Shown one piece after another: positions 35,173-49,727 of a stretch of DNA of 64,000 nt. The stretch lies in assembly GCA_037893225.1 (NCBI GenBank), contig JAZGUH010000626.1, positions 310,001 through 374,000 of the forward strand, in the 5' to 3' direction. A program made the position numbers and the translations under genes. The DNA is from Hippasteria phrygiana (lineage: Eukaryota; Echinodermata; Asteroidea; Valvatida; Goniasteridae). Under the pieces are notes generated by a model. That model did no database searches and was not told the DNA's origin. It was given only the letters and a program-made list of their open reading frames with translations. Numbering within the stretch: the stretch's first letter is position 1; every line of letters begins with the position of its first letter.

Positions 35173-38100
35173 TCATACCCTAGGGAATTTGACAGGCATG
35201 GAGCAATAAATAGACGGTAACATGTACACAGATGTTGGCCGGAAAGAAAATAAACATTGCGAGCTTTGAATTTTCTCCACAAGTTTTAACTCTAAGAAGC
35301 CGCCGATAATTGCAACATGTAGCGCCAGATCTAAGCTATCCATACATGTCAAAATTACTGTATTTGGTTTATATTTCATGCAATTATGAATGAGTAAAGC
35401 AAGTCATACCCTAGGGAATTTGACAGGCATGGAGCAATAAATATACGGTAACATGTACACAGATGTTGGCCGGAAAGAAAATAAACATTGCGAGGTTTGA
35501 ATTTTCTCCACAAGTTTTAACTCTAAGAAGCCGCCGATAATTGCAACATGTAGCGCCAGATCTAAGCTATCCATACATGTCAAAATTACTGAATTTGGTT
35601 TATATTTCATGCAATTATGAATGAGTAAAGCAAGTCATACCCCAGGGAATTTGACAGGCATGGAGCAATAAATAGAAGGTAATATGCACACAGATGTTGG
35701 CCGGAAAGAAAATAAACATTGCGAGGTTTGAATTTTCTCCACAAGTGTTAACTCTAAGAAGCCGCCGATAATTGCAACATGTAGCGCCAGATCTAAGCTA
35801 TCCATACATGTCAAAATTACTGAATTTGGTTTATATTTCATGCAATTATGAATGAGTAAAGCAAGTCATACCCCAGGGAATTTGACAGGCATGGAGCAAT
35901 AAATAGACGGTAACATGTACACAGATGTTGGCCGGAAAGAAAATAAACATTGCGAGCTTTGAATTTTCTCCACAAGTTTTAACTCTAAGAAGCCGCCGAT
36001 AATTGCAACATGTAGCGCCAGATCTAAGCTATCCATACATGTCAAAATTACTGTATTTGGTTTATATTTCATGCAATTATGAATGAGTAAAGCAAGTCAT
36101 ACCCTAGGGAATTTGACAGGCATGGAGCAATAAATAGACGGTAACATGTACACAGATGTTGGCCGGAAAGAAAATAAACATTGCGAGGTTTGAATTTTCT
36201 CCACAAGTGTTAACTCTAAGAAGACGCCGATAATTGCAACATGTAGCGCCAGATCTAAGCTATCCATACATGTCAAAATTACTGTATTTGGTTTATATTT
36301 CATGCAATTATGAATGAGTAAAGCAAGTCATACCCTAGGGAATTTGACAGGCATGGAGCAATAAATAGACGGTAACATGTACACAGATGTTGGCCGGAAA
36401 GAAAATAAACATTGCGAGGTTTGAATTTTCTCCACAAGTTTTAACTCTAAGAAGCCGCCGATAATTGCAACATGTAGCGCCAGATCTAAGCTATCCATAC
36501 ATGTCAAAATTACTGAATTTGGTTTATATTTCATGCAATTATGAATGAGTAAAGAAAGTCATACCCCAGGGAATTTGACAGGCATGGAGCAATAAATAGA
36601 CGGTAACATGTACACAGATGTTGGCCGGAAAGAAAATAAACATTGCGAGGTTTGAATTTTCTCCACAAGTGTTAACTCTAAGAAGCCGCCGATAATTGCA
36701 ACATGTAGCGCCAGATCTAAGCTATCCATACATGTCAAAATTACTGAATTTGGTTTATATTTCATGCAATTATGAATGAGTAAAGCAAGTCATACCACAG
36801 GGAATTTGACATGCATGGAGCAATAAATAGACGGTAACATGTACACAGATGTTGGCCGGAAAGAAAATAAACATTGCGAGGTTTGAATTTTCTCCACAAG
36901 TGTTAACTCTAAGAAGACGCCGATAATTGCAACATGTAGCGCCAGATCTAAGCTATCCATACATGTCAAAATTACTGTATTTGGTTTATATTTCATGCAA
37001 TTATGAATGAGTAAAGCAAGTCATACCCTAGGGAATTTGACAGGCATGGAGCAATAAATAGACGGTAACATGTACACAGATGTTGGCCGGAAAGAAAATA
37101 AACATTGCGAGCTTTGAATTTTCTCCACAAGTTTTAACTCTAAGAAGCCGCCGATAATTGCAACATGTAGCGCCAGATCTAAGCTATCCATACATGTCAA
37201 AATTACTGTATTTGGTTTATATTTCATGCAATTATGAATGAGTAAAGCAAGTCATACCCTAGGGAATTTGACAGGCATGGAGCAATAAATAGACGGTAAC
37301 ATGTACACAGATGTTGGCCGGAAAGAAAATAAACATTGCGAGGTTTGAATTTTCTCCACAAGTTTTAACTCTAAGAAGCCGCCGATAATTGCAACATGTA
37401 GCGCCAGATCTAAGCTATCCATACATGTCAAAATTACTGAATTTGGTTTATATTTCATGCAATTATGAATGAGTAAAGCAAGTCATACCCCAGGGAATTT
37501 GACAGGCATGGAGCAATAAATAGAAGGTAATATGCACACAGATGTTGGCCGGAAAGAAAATAAACATTGCGAGGTTTGAATTTTCTCCACAAGTGTTAAC
37601 TCTAAGAAGCCGCCGATAATTGCAACATGTAGCGCCAGATCTAAGCTATCCATACATGTCAAAATTACTGAATTTGGTTTATATTTCATGCAATTATGAA
37701 TGAGTAAAGCAAGTCATACCCCAGGGAATTTGACAGGCATGGAGCAATAAATAGACGGTAACATGTACACAGATGTTGGCCGGAAAGAAAATAAACATTG
37801 CGAGCTTTGAATTTTCTCCACAAGTTTTAACTCTAAGAAGCCGCCGATAATTGCAACATGTAGCGCCAGATCTAAGCTATCCATACATGTCAAAATTACT
37901 GTATTTGGTTTATATTTCATGCAATTATGAATGAGTAAAGCAAGTCATACCCTAGGGAATTTGACAGGCATGGAGCAATAAATAGACGGTAACATGTACA
38001 CAGATGTTGGCCGGAAAGAAAATAAACATTGCGAGGTTTGAATTTTCTCCACAAGTGTTAACTCTAAGAAGACGCCGATAATTGCAACATGTAGCGCCAG

Positions 38101-38637
38101 ATCTAAGCTATCCATACATGTCAAAATTACTGTATTTGGTTTATATTTCATGCAATTATGAATGAGTAAAGCAAGTCATACCCTAGGGAATTTGACAGGC
38201 ATGGAGCAATAAATAGACGGTAACATGTACACAGATGTTGGCCGGAAAGAAAATAAACATTGCGAGGTTTGAATTTTCTCCACAAGTTTTAACTCTAAGA
38301 AGCCGCCGATAATTGCAACATGTAGCGCCAGATCTAAGCTATCCATACATGTCAAAATTACTGAATTTGGTTTATATTTCATGCAATTATGAATGAGTAA
38401 AGAAAGTCATACCCCAGGGAATTTGACAGGCATGGAGCAATAAATAGACGGTAACATGTACACAGATGTTGGCCGGAAAGAAAATAAACATTGCGAGGTT
38501 TGAATTTTCTCCACAAGTTTTAACTCTAAGAAGCCGCCGATAATTGCAACATGTAGCGCCAGATCTAAGCTATCCATACATGTCAAAATTACTGAATTTG
38601 GTTTATATTTCATGCAATTATGAATGAGTAAAGCAAG
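34942..38637. repeat. 8-unit HOR (1,848 bp), two copies
   Basis: Order: CCACAGGG unit, c', e, b, c, d, e, n. Copy 1 units are 34,942, 35,173, 35,404, 35,635, 35,866, 36,097, 36,328, 36,559; copy 2 units are 36,790, 37,021, 37,252, 37,483, 37,714, 37,945, 38,176, 38,407. The n units of both follow AAAGAAAGTC. Differences between copies: AATATACGG in 35,404 only, and G113 in 36,559 against T113 in 38,407. The first unit is shared with the preceding 3-unit HOR, so the domains overlap. Confidence 0.92.
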
Positions 38638-41600
38638 TCATACCCTAGGGAATTTGACAGGCATGGAGCAATAAATAGACGGTAACATGTACACAGATGT
38701 TGGCCGGAAAGAAAATAAACATTGCGAGGTTTGAATTTTCTCCACAAGTTTTAACTCTAAGAAGCCGCCGATAATTGCAACATGTAGCGCCAGATCTAAG
38801 CTATCCATACATGTCAAAATTACTGAATTTGGTTGATATTTCATGCAATTATGAATGAGTAAAGCAAGTCCATACCCCAGGGAATTTGACATGCATGGAG
38901 CAATAAATAAGAGGTAATCTGCACACAGATGGTGGCCGGGAAGAAAATAAACATTGCGAGGTTTGAATTTTCTCCACAAGTGTTAACTCTAAGAAGCCGC
39001 CGATAATTGCAACATGTAGCGCCAGATCTAAGCTATCCATACATGTCAAAATTACTGAATTTGGTTTATATTTCATGCAATTATGAATGAGTAAAGCAAG
39101 TCATACCCCAGGGAATTTGACAGGCATGGAGCAATAAATAGACGGTAACATGTACACAGATGTTGGCCGGAAAGAAAATAAACTTTGCGAGGTTTGAATT
39201 TTCTCCACAAGTTTTAACTCTAAGAAGCCGCCGATAATTGCAACATGTAGCGCCAGATCTAAGCTATCCATACATGTCAAAATTACTGTATTTGGTTTAT
39301 ATTTCATGCAATTATGAATGAGTAAAGCAAGTCATACCCTAGGGAATTTGACAGGCATGGAGCAATAAATAGACGGTAACATGTACACAGATGTTGGCCG
39401 GAAAGAAAATAAACATTGCGAGGTTTGAATTTTCTCCACAAGTGTTAACTCTAAGAAGACGCCGATAATTGCAACATGTAGCGCCAGATCTAAGCTATCC
39501 ATACATGTCAAAATTACTGTATTTGGTTTATATTTCATGCAATTATGAATGAGTAAAGCAAGTCATACCCTAGGGAATTTGACAGGCATGGAGCAATAAA
39601 TAGACGGTAACATGTACACAGATGTTGGCCGGAAAGAAAATAAACATTGCGAGCTTTGAATTTTCTCCACAAGTTTTAACTCTAAGAAGCCGCCGATAAT
39701 TGCAACATGTAGCGCCAGATCTAAGCTATCCATACATGTCAAAATTACTGTATTTGGTTTATATTTCATGCAATTATGAATGAGTAAAGCAAGTCATACC
39801 CTAGGGAATTTGACAGGCATGGAGCAATAAATAGACGGTAACATGTACACAGATGTTGGCCGGAAAGAAAATAAACATTGCGAGCTTTGAATTTTCTCCA
39901 CAAGTTTTAACTCTAAGAAGCCGCCGATAATTGCAACATGTAGCGCCAGATCTAAGCTATCCATACATGTCAAAATTACTGTATTTGGTTTATATTTCAT
40001 GCAATTATGAATGAGTAAAGCAAGTCATACCCTAGGGAATTTGACAGGCATGGAGCAATAAATAGACGGTAACATGTACACAGATGTTGGCCGGAAAGAA
40101 AATAAACATTGCGAGGTTTGAATTTTCTCCACAAGTGTTAACTCTAAGAAGACGCCGATAATTGCAACATGTAGCGCCAGATCTAAGCTATCCATACATG
40201 TCAAAATTACTGTATTTGGTTTATATTTCATGCAATTATGAATGAGTAAAGCAAGTCATACCCTAGGGAATTTGACAGGCATGGAGCAATAAATAGACGG
40301 TAACATGTACACAGATGTTGGCCGGAAAGAAAATAAACATTGCGAGGTTTGAATTTTCTCCACAAGTTTTAACTCTAAGAAGCCGCCGATAATTGCAACA
40401 TGTAGCGCCAGATCTAAGCTATCCATACATGTCAAAATTACTGAATTTGGTTTATATTTCATGCAATTATGAATGAGTAAAGAAAGTCATACCCCAGGGA
40501 ATTTGACAGGCATGGAGCAATAAATAGACGGTAACATGTACACAGATGTTGGCCGGAAAGAAAATAAACATTGCGAGGTTTGAATTTTCTCCACAAGTTT
40601 TAACTCTAAGAAGCCGCCGATAATTGCAACATGTAGCGCCAGATCTAAGCTATCCATACATGTCAAAATTACTGAATTTGGTTTATATTTCATGCAATTA
40701 TGAATGAGTAAAGCAAGTCATACCCTAGGGAATTTGACAGGCATGGAGCAATAAATAGACGGTAACATGTACACAGATGTTGGCCGGAAAGAAAATAAAC
40801 ATTGCGAGGTTTGAATTTTCTCCACAAGTTTTAACTCTAAGAAGCCGCCGATAATTGCAACATGTAGCGCCAGATCTAAGCTATCCATACATGTCAAAAT
40901 TACTGAATTTGGTTGATATTTCATGCAATTATGAATGAGTAAAGCAAGTCCATACCCCAGGGAATTTGACATGCATGGAGCAATAAATAAGAGGTAATCT
41001 GCACACAGATGGTGGCCGGGAAGAAAATAAACATTGCGAGGTTTGAATTTTCTCCACAAGTGTTAACTCTAAGAAGCCGCCGATAATTGCAACATGTAGC
41101 GCCAGATCTAAGCTATCCATACATGTCAAAATTACTGAATTTGGTTTATATTTCATGCAATTATGAATGAGTAAAGCAAGTCATACCCCAGGGAATTTGA
41201 CAGGCATGGAGCAATAAATAGACGGTAACATGTACACAGATGTTGGCCGGAAAGAAAATAAACTTTGCGAGGTTTGAATTTTCTCCACAAGTTTTAACTC
41301 TAAGAAGCCGCCGATAATTGCAACATGTAGCGCCAGATCTAAGCTATCCATACATGTCAAAATTACTGTATTTGGTTTATATTTCATGCAATTATGAATG
41401 AGTAAAGCAAGTCATACCCTAGGGAATTTGACAGGCATGGAGCAATAAATAGACGGTAACATGTACACAGATGTTGGCCGGAAAGAAAATAAACATTGCG
41501 AGGTTTGAATTTTCTCCACAAGTGTTAACTCTAAGAAGACGCCGATAATTGCAACATGTAGCGCCAGATCTAAGCTATCCATACATGTCAAAATTACTGT

Positions 41601-42104
41601 ATTTGGTTTATATTTCATGCAATTATGAATGAGTAAAGCAAGTCATACCCTAGGGAATTTGACAGGCATGGAGCAATAAATAGACGGTAACATGTACACA
41701 GATGTTGGCCGGAAAGAAAATAAACATTGCGAGCTTTGAATTTTCTCCACAAGTTTTAACTCTAAGAAGCCGCCGATAATTGCAACATGTAGCGCCAGAT
41801 CTAAGCTATCCATACATGTCAAAATTACTGTATTTGGTTTATATTTCATGCAATTATGAATGAGTAAAGCAAGTCATACCCTAGGGAATTTGACAGGCAT
41901 GGAGCAATAAATAGACGGTAACATGTACACAGATGTTGGCCGGAAAGAAAATAAACATTGCGAGGTTTGAATTTTCTCCACAAGTGTTAACTCTAAGAAG
42001 ACGCCGATAATTGCAACATGTAGCGCCAGATCTAAGCTATCCATACATGTCAAAATTACTGTATTTGGTTTATATTTCATGCAATTATGAATGAGTAAAG
42101 CAAG
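38638..42104. repeat. 9-unit HOR (2,080 bp) and six units of a second copy
   Basis: Copy 1: 38,638 j, 38,869 g, 39,101 h*, 39,332 d, 39,563 c', 39,794 c', 40,025 d, 40,256 e, 40,487 n. Copy 2: 40,718 j, 40,949 g, 41,181 h*, 41,412 d, 41,643 c', 41,874 d, after which a different domain begins. h* has AAACTTTGCGAG instead of AAACATTGCGAG and occurs only at 39,101, 41,181, 50,191, 54,581 and 56,430. The doubled c' is seen only in copy 1, so the basic order is the 8-unit j-g-h*-d-c'-d-e-n. Confidence 0.91.
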
Positions 42105-44414
42105 TCATACCCTAGGGAATTTGACAGGCATGGAGCAATAAATAGACGGTAACATGTACACAGATGTTGGCCGGAAAGAAAATAAACATTGCGAGGTTTG
42201 AATTTTCTCCACAAGTTTTAACTCTAAGAAGACGCCGATAATTGCAACATGTAGCGCCAGATCTAAGCTATCCATACATGTCAAAATTACTGTATTTGGT
42301 TTATATTTCATGCAATTATGAATGAGTAAAGCAAGTCATACCCTAGGGAATTTGACAGGCATGGAGCGATAAATAGACGGTAACATGTACACAGATGTTG
42401 GCCGGAAAGAAAATAAACATTGCGAGGTTTGAATTTTCTCCACAAGTTTTAACTCTAAGAAGACGCCGATAATTGCAACATGTAGCGCCAGATCTAAGCT
42501 ATCCATACATGTCAAAATTACTGTATTTGGTTTATATTTCATGCAATTATGAATGAGTAAAGCAAGTCATACCCTAGGGAATTTGACAGGCATGGAGCGA
42601 TAAATAGACGGTAACATGTACACAGATGTTGGCCGGAAAGAAAATAAACATTGCGAGGTTTGAATTTTCTCCACAAGTGTTAACTCTAAGAAGACGCCGA
42701 TAATTGCAACATGTAGCGCCAGATCTAAGCTATCCATACATGTCAAAATTACTGTATTTGGTTTATATTTCATGCAATTATGAATGAGTAAAGCAAGTCA
42801 TACCCTAGGGAATTTGACAGGCATGGAGCAATAAATAGACGGTAACATGTACACAGATGTTGGCCGGAAAGAAAATAAACATTGCGAGGTTTGAATTTTC
42901 TCCACAAGTGTTAACTCTAAGAAGACGCCGATAATTGCAACATGTAGCGCCAGATCTAAGCTATCCATACATGTCAAAATTACTGTATTTGGTTTATATT
43001 TCATGCAATTATGAATGAGTAAAGCAAGTCATACCCTAGGGAATTTGACAGGCATGGAGCAATAAATAGACGGTAACATGTACACAGATGTTGGCCGGAA
43101 AGAAAATAAACATTGCGAGCTTTGAATTTTCTCCACAAGTTTTAACTCTAAGAAGCCGCCGATAATTGCAACATGTAGCGCCAGATCTAAGCTATCCATA
43201 CATGTCAAAATTACTGTATTTGGTTTATATTTCATGCAATTATGAATGAGTAAAGCAAGTCATACCCTAGGGAATTTGACAGGCATGGAGCAATAAATAG
43301 ACGGTAACATGTACACAGATGTTGGCCGGAAAGAAAATAAACATTGCGAGGTTTGAATTTTCTCCACAAGTGTTAACTCTAAGAAGACGCCGATAATTGC
43401 AACATGTAGCGCCAGATCTAAGCTATCCATACATGTCAAAATTACTGTATTTGGTTTATATTTCATGCAATTATGAATGAGTAAAGCAAGTCATACCCTA
43501 GGGAATTTGACAGGCATGGAGCAATAAATAGACGGTAACATGTACACAGATGTTGGCCGGAAAGAAAATAAACATTGCGAGGTTTGAATTTTCTCCACAA
43601 GTTTTAACTCTAAGAAGCCGCCGATAATTGCAACATGTAGCGCCAGATCTAAGCTATCCATACATGTCAAAATTACTGTATTTGGTTTATATTTCATGCA
43701 ATTATGAATGAGTAAAGCAAGTCATACCCTAGGGAATTTGACAGGCATGGAGCAATAAATAGACGGTAACATGTACACAGATGTTGGCCGGAAAGAAAAT
43801 AAACATTGCGAGGTTTGAATTTTCTCCACAAGTGTTAACTCTAAGAAGACGCCGATAATTGCAACATGTAGCGCCAGATCTAAGCTATCCATACATGTCA
43901 AAATTACTGTATTTGGTTTATATTTCATGCAATTATGAATGAGTAAAGCAAGTCATACCCTAGGGAATTTGACAGGCATGGAGCAATAAATAGACGGTAA
44001 CATGTACACAGATGTTGGCCGGAAAGAAAATAAACATTGCGAGGTTTGAATTTTCTCCACAAGTTTTAACTCTAAGAAGCCGCCGATAATTGCAACATGT
44101 AGCGCCAGATCTAAGCTATCCATACATGTCAAAATTACTGAATTTGGTTTATATTTCATGCAATTATGAATGAGTAAAGAAAGTCATACCCCAGGGAATT
44201 TGACAGGCATGGAGCAATAAATAGACGGTAACATGTACACAGATGTTGGCCGGAAAGAAAATAAACATTGCGAGGTTTGAATTTTCTCCACAAGTTTTAA
44301 CTCTAAGAAGCCGCCGATAATTGCAACATGTAGCGACAGATCTAAGCTATCCATACATGTCAAAATTACTGAATTTGGTTTATATTTCATGCAATTATGA
44401 ATGAGTAAAGCAAG
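42105..44414. repeat. 10-unit HOR (2,310 bp), copy 1
   Basis: Units at 42,105 and 42,336 (A128 with T113 and T189), 42,567 d, 42,798 d, 43,029 c', 43,260 d, 43,491 (T9,T113,C128,T189), 43,722 d, 43,953 e, 44,184 n. Markers specific to this family are GGAGCGATAAAT in the second and third units (42,336 and 42,567) and TAGCGACAGA in the tenth (from 44,331). All units are 231 bp. Confidence 0.94.
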
Positions 44415-47400
44415 TCATACCCTAGGGAATTTGACAGGCATGGAGCAATAAATAGACGGTAACATGTACACAGATGTTGGCCGGAAAGAAAATAAACATT
44501 GCGAGGTTTGAATTTTCTCCACAAGTTTTAACTCTAAGAAGACGCCGATAATTGCAACATGTAGCGCCAGATCTAAGCTATCCATACATGTCAAAATTAC
44601 TGTATTTGGTTTATATTTCATGCAATTATGAATGAGTAAAGCAAGTCATACCCTAGGGAATTTGACAGGCATGGAGCGATAAATAGACGGTAACATGTAC
44701 ACAGATGTTGGCCGGAAAGAAAATAAACATTGCGAGGTTTGAATTTTCTCCACAAGTTTTAACTCTAAGAAGACGCCGATAATTGCAACATGTAGCGCCA
44801 GATCTAAGCTATCCATACATGTCAAAATTACTGTATTTGGTTTATATTTCATGCAATTATGAATGAGTAAAGCAAGTCATACCCTAGGGAATTTGACAGG
44901 CATGGAGCGATAAATAGACGGTAACATGTACACAGATGTTGGCCGGAAAGAAAATAAACATTGCGAGGTTTGAATTTTCTCCACAAGTGTTAACTCTAAG
45001 AAGACGCCGATAATTGCAACATGTAGCGCCAGATCTAAGCTATCCATACATGTCAAAATTACTGTATTTGGTTTATATTTCATGCAATTATGAATGAGTA
45101 AAGCAAGTCATACCCTAGGGAATTTGACAGGCATGGAGCAATAAATAGACGGTAACATGTACACAGATGTTGGCCGGAAAGAAAATAAACATTGCGAGGT
45201 TTGAATTTTCTCCACAAGTGTTAACTCTAAGAAGACGCCGATAATTGCAACATGTAGCGCCAGATCTAAGCTATCCATACATGTCAAAATTACTGTATTT
45301 GGTTTATATTTCATGCAATTATGAATGAGTAAAGCAAGTCATACCCTAGGGAATTTGACAGGCATGGAGCAATAAATAGACGGTAACATGTACACAGATG
45401 TTGGCCGGAAAGAAAATAAACATTGCGAGCTTTGAATTTTCTCCACAAGTTTTAACTCTAAGAAGCCGCCGATAATTGCAACATGTAGCGCCAGATCTAA
45501 GCTATCCATACATGTCAAAATTACTGTATTTGGTTTATATTTCATGCAATTATGAATGAGTAAAGCAAGTCATACCCTAGGGAATTTGACAGGCATGGAG
45601 CAATAAATAGACGGTAACATGTACACAGATGTTGGCCGGAAAGAAAATAAACATTGCGAGGTTTGAATTTTCTCCACAAGTGTTAACTCTAAGAAGACGC
45701 CGATAATTGCAACATGTAGCGCCAGATCTAAGCTATCCATACATGTCAAAATTACTGTATTTGGTTTATATTTCATGCAATTATGAATGAGTAAAGCAAG
45801 TCATACCCTAGGGAATTTGACAGGCATGGAGCAATAAATAGACGGTAACATGTACACAGATGTTGGCCGGAAAGAAAATAAACATTGCGAGGTTTGAATT
45901 TTCTCCACAAGTGTTAACTCTAAGAAGACGCCGATAATTGCAACATGTAGCGCCAGATCTAAGCTATCCATACATGTCAAAATTACTGTATTTGGTTTAT
46001 ATTTCATGCAATTATGAATGAGTAAAGCAAGTCATACCCTAGGGAATTTGACAGGCATGGAGCAATAAATAGACGGTAACATGTACACAGATGTTGGCCG
46101 GAAAGAAAATAAACATTGCGAGCTTTGAATTTTCTCCACAAGTTTTAACTCTAAGAAGCCGCCGATAATTGCAACATGTAGCGCCAGATCTAAGCTATCC
46201 ATACATGTCAAAATTACTGTATTTGGTTTATATTTCATGCAATTATGAATGAGTAAAGCAAGTCATACCCTAGGGAATTTGACAGGCATGGAGCAATAAA
46301 TAGACGGTAACATGTACACAGATGTTGGCCGGAAAGAAAATAAACATTGCGAGGTTTGAATTTTCTCCACAAGTGTTAACTCTAAGAAGACGCCGATAAT
46401 TGCAACATGTAGCGCCAGATCTAAGCTATCCATACATGTCAAAATTACTGTATTTGGTTTATATTTCATGCAATTATGAATGAGTAAAGCAAGTCATACC
46501 CTAGGGAATTTGATCGGCATGGAGCAATAAATAGACGGTAACATGTACACAGATGTTGGCCGGAAAGAAAATAAACATTGCGAGGTTTGAATTTTCTCCA
46601 CAAGTTTTAACTCTAAGAAGCCGCCGATAATTGCAACATGTAGCGCCAGATCTAAGCTATCCATACATGTCAAAATTACTGTATTTGGTTTATATTTCAT
46701 GCAATTATGAATGAGTAAAGCAAGTCATACCCTAGGGAATTTGACAGGCATGGAGCAATAAATAGACGGTAACATGTACACAGATGTTGGCCGGAAAGAA
46801 AATAAACATTGCGAGGTTTGAATTTTCTCCACAAGTGTTAACTCTAAGAAGACGCCGATAATTGCAACATGTAGCGCCAGATCTAAGCTATCCATACATG
46901 TCAAAATTACTGTATTTGGTTTATATTTCATGCAATTATGAATGAGTAAAGCAAGTCATACCCTAGGGAATTTGACAGGCATGGAGCAATAAATAGACGG
47001 TAACATGTACACAGATGTTGGCCGGAAAGAAAATAAACATTGCGAGGTTTGAATTTTCTCCACAAGTTTTAACTCTAAGAAGCCGCCGATAATTGCAACA
47101 TGTAGCGCCAGATCTAAGCTATCCATACATGTCAAAATTACTGAATTTGGTTTATATTTCATGCAATTATGAATGAGTAAAGAAAGTCATACCCCAGGGA
47201 ATTTGACAGGCATGGAGCAATAAATAGACGGTAACATGTACACAGATGTTGGCCGGAAAGAAAATAAACATTGCGAGGTTTGAATTTTCTCCACAAGTTT
47301 TAACTCTAAGAAGCCGCCGATAATTGCAACATGTAGCGACAGATCTAAGCTATCCATACATGTCAAAATTACTGAATTTGGTTTATATTTCATGCAATTA

Positions 47401-47417
47401 TGAATGAGTAAAGCAAG
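44415..47417. repeat. 10-unit HOR copy 2, enlarged to 13 units (3,003 bp)
   Basis: Same order and markers as the flanking copies (GAGCGATAAAT in 44,646 and 44,877; TAGCGACAGA from 47,334, offset 3,003 from copy 1), but the d-c'-d triplet occurs twice: 45,108, 45,339, 45,570 and again 45,801, 46,032, 46,263. The extra 693 bp is exactly three units. A private double substitution TGATCGG (for TGACAGG) lies at 46,514-46,515. Confidence 0.94.
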
Positions 47418-49727
47418 TCATACCCTAGGGAATTTGACAGGCATGGAGCAATAAATAGACGGTAACATGTACACAGATGTTGGCCGGAAAGAAAATAAAC
47501 ATTGCGAGGTTTGAATTTTCTCCACAAGTTTTAACTCTAAGAAGACGCCGATAATTGCAACATGTAGCGCCAGATCTAAGCTATCCATACATGTCAAAAT
47601 TACTGTATTTGGTTTATATTTCATGCAATTATGAATGAGTAAAGCAAGTCATACCCTAGGGAATTTGACAGGCATGGAGCGATAAATAGACGGTAACATG
47701 TACACAGATGTTGGCCGGAAAGAAAATAAACATTGCGAGGTTTGAATTTTCTCCACAAGTTTTAACTCTAAGAAGACGCCGATAATTGCAACATGTAGCG
47801 CCAGATCTAAGCTATCCATACATGTCAAAATTACTGTATTTGGTTTATATTTCATGCAATTATGAATGAGTAAAGCAAGTCATACCCTAGGGAATTTGAC
47901 AGGCATGGAGCGATAAATAGACGGTAACATGTACACAGATGTTGGCCGGAAAGAAAATAAACATTGCGAGGTTTGAATTTTCTCCACAAGTGTTAACTCT
48001 AAGAAGACGCCGATAATTGCAACATGTAGCGCCAGATCTAAGCTATCCATACATGTCAAAATTACTGTATTTGGTTTATATTTCATGCAATTATGAATGA
48101 GTAAAGCAAGTCATACCCTAGGGAATTTGACAGGCATGGAGCAATAAATAGACGGTAACATGTACACAGATGTTGGCCGGAAAGAAAATAAACATTGCGA
48201 GGTTTGAATTTTCTCCACAAGTGTTAACTCTAAGAAGACGCCGATAATTGCAACATGTAGCGCCAGATCTAAGCTATCCATACATGTCAAAATTACTGTA
48301 TTTGGTTTATATTTCATGCAATTATGAATGAGTAAAGCAAGTCATACCCTAGGGAATTTGACAGGCATGGAGCAATAAATAGACGGTAACATGTACACAG
48401 ATGTTGGCCGGAAAGAAAATAAACATTGCGAGCTTTGAATTTTCTCCACAAGTTTTAACTCTAAGAAGCCGCCGATAATTGCAACATGTAGCGCCAGATC
48501 TAAGCTATCCATACATGTCAAAATTACTGTATTTGGTTTATATTTCATGCAATTATGAATGAGTAAAGCAAGTCATACCCTAGGGAATTTGACAGGCATG
48601 GAGCAATAAATAGACGGTAACATGTACACAGATGTTGGCCGGAAAGAAAATAAACATTGCGAGGTTTGAATTTTCTCCACAAGTGTTAACTCTAAGAAGA
48701 CGCCGATAATTGCAACATGTAGCGCCAGATCTAAGCTATCCATACATGTCAAAATTACTGTATTTGGTTTATATTTCATGCAATTATGAATGAGTAAAGC
48801 AAGTCATACCCTAGGGAATTTGACAGGCATGGAGCAATAAATAGACGGTAACATGTACACAGATGTTGGCCGGAAAGAAAATAAACATTGCGAGGTTTGA
48901 ATTTTCTCCACAAGTTTTAACTCTAAGAAGCCGCCGATAATTGCAACATGTAGCGCCAGATCTAAGCTATCCATACATGTCAAAATTACTGTATTTGGTT
49001 TATATTTCATGCAATTATGAATGAGTAAAGCAAGTCATACCCTAGGGAATTTGACAGGCATGGAGCAATAAATAGACGGTAACATGTACACAGATGTTGG
49101 CCGGAAAGAAAATAAACATTGCGAGGTTTGAATTTTCTCCACAAGTGTTAACTCTAAGAAGACGCCGATAATTGCAACATGTAGCGCCAGATCTAAGCTA
49201 TCCATACATGTCAAAATTACTGTATTTGGTTTATATTTCATGCAATTATGAATGAGTAAAGCAAGTCATACCCTAGGGAATTTGACAGGCATGGAGCAAT
49301 AAATAGACGGTAACATGTACACAGATGTTGGCCGGAAAGAAAATAAACATTGCGAGGTTTGAATTTTCTCCACAAGTTTTAACTCTAAGAAGCCGCCGAT
49401 AATTGCAACATGTAGCGCCAGATCTAAGCTATCCATACATGTCAAAATTACTGAATTTGGTTTATATTTCATGCAATTATGAATGAGTAAAGAAAGTCAT
49501 ACCCCAGGGAATTTGACAGGCATGGAGCAATAAATAGACGGTAACATGTACACAGATGTTGGCCGGAAAGAAAATAAACATTGCGAGGTTTGAATTTTCT
49601 CCACAAGTTTTAACTCTAAGAAGCCGCCGATAATTGCAACATGTAGCGACAGATCTAAGCTATCCATACATGTCAAAATTACTGAATTTGGTTTATATTT
49701 CATGCAATTATGAATGAGTAAAGCAAG
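47418..49727. repeat. 10-unit HOR (2,310 bp), copy 3
   Basis: Units at 47,418, 47,649, 47,880, 48,111, 48,342, 48,573, 48,804, 49,035, 49,266 and 49,497 repeat copy 1 in the same order, including the GAGCGATAAAT and TAGCGACAGA markers, and lack the triplet expansion of copy 2. Confidence 0.94.
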
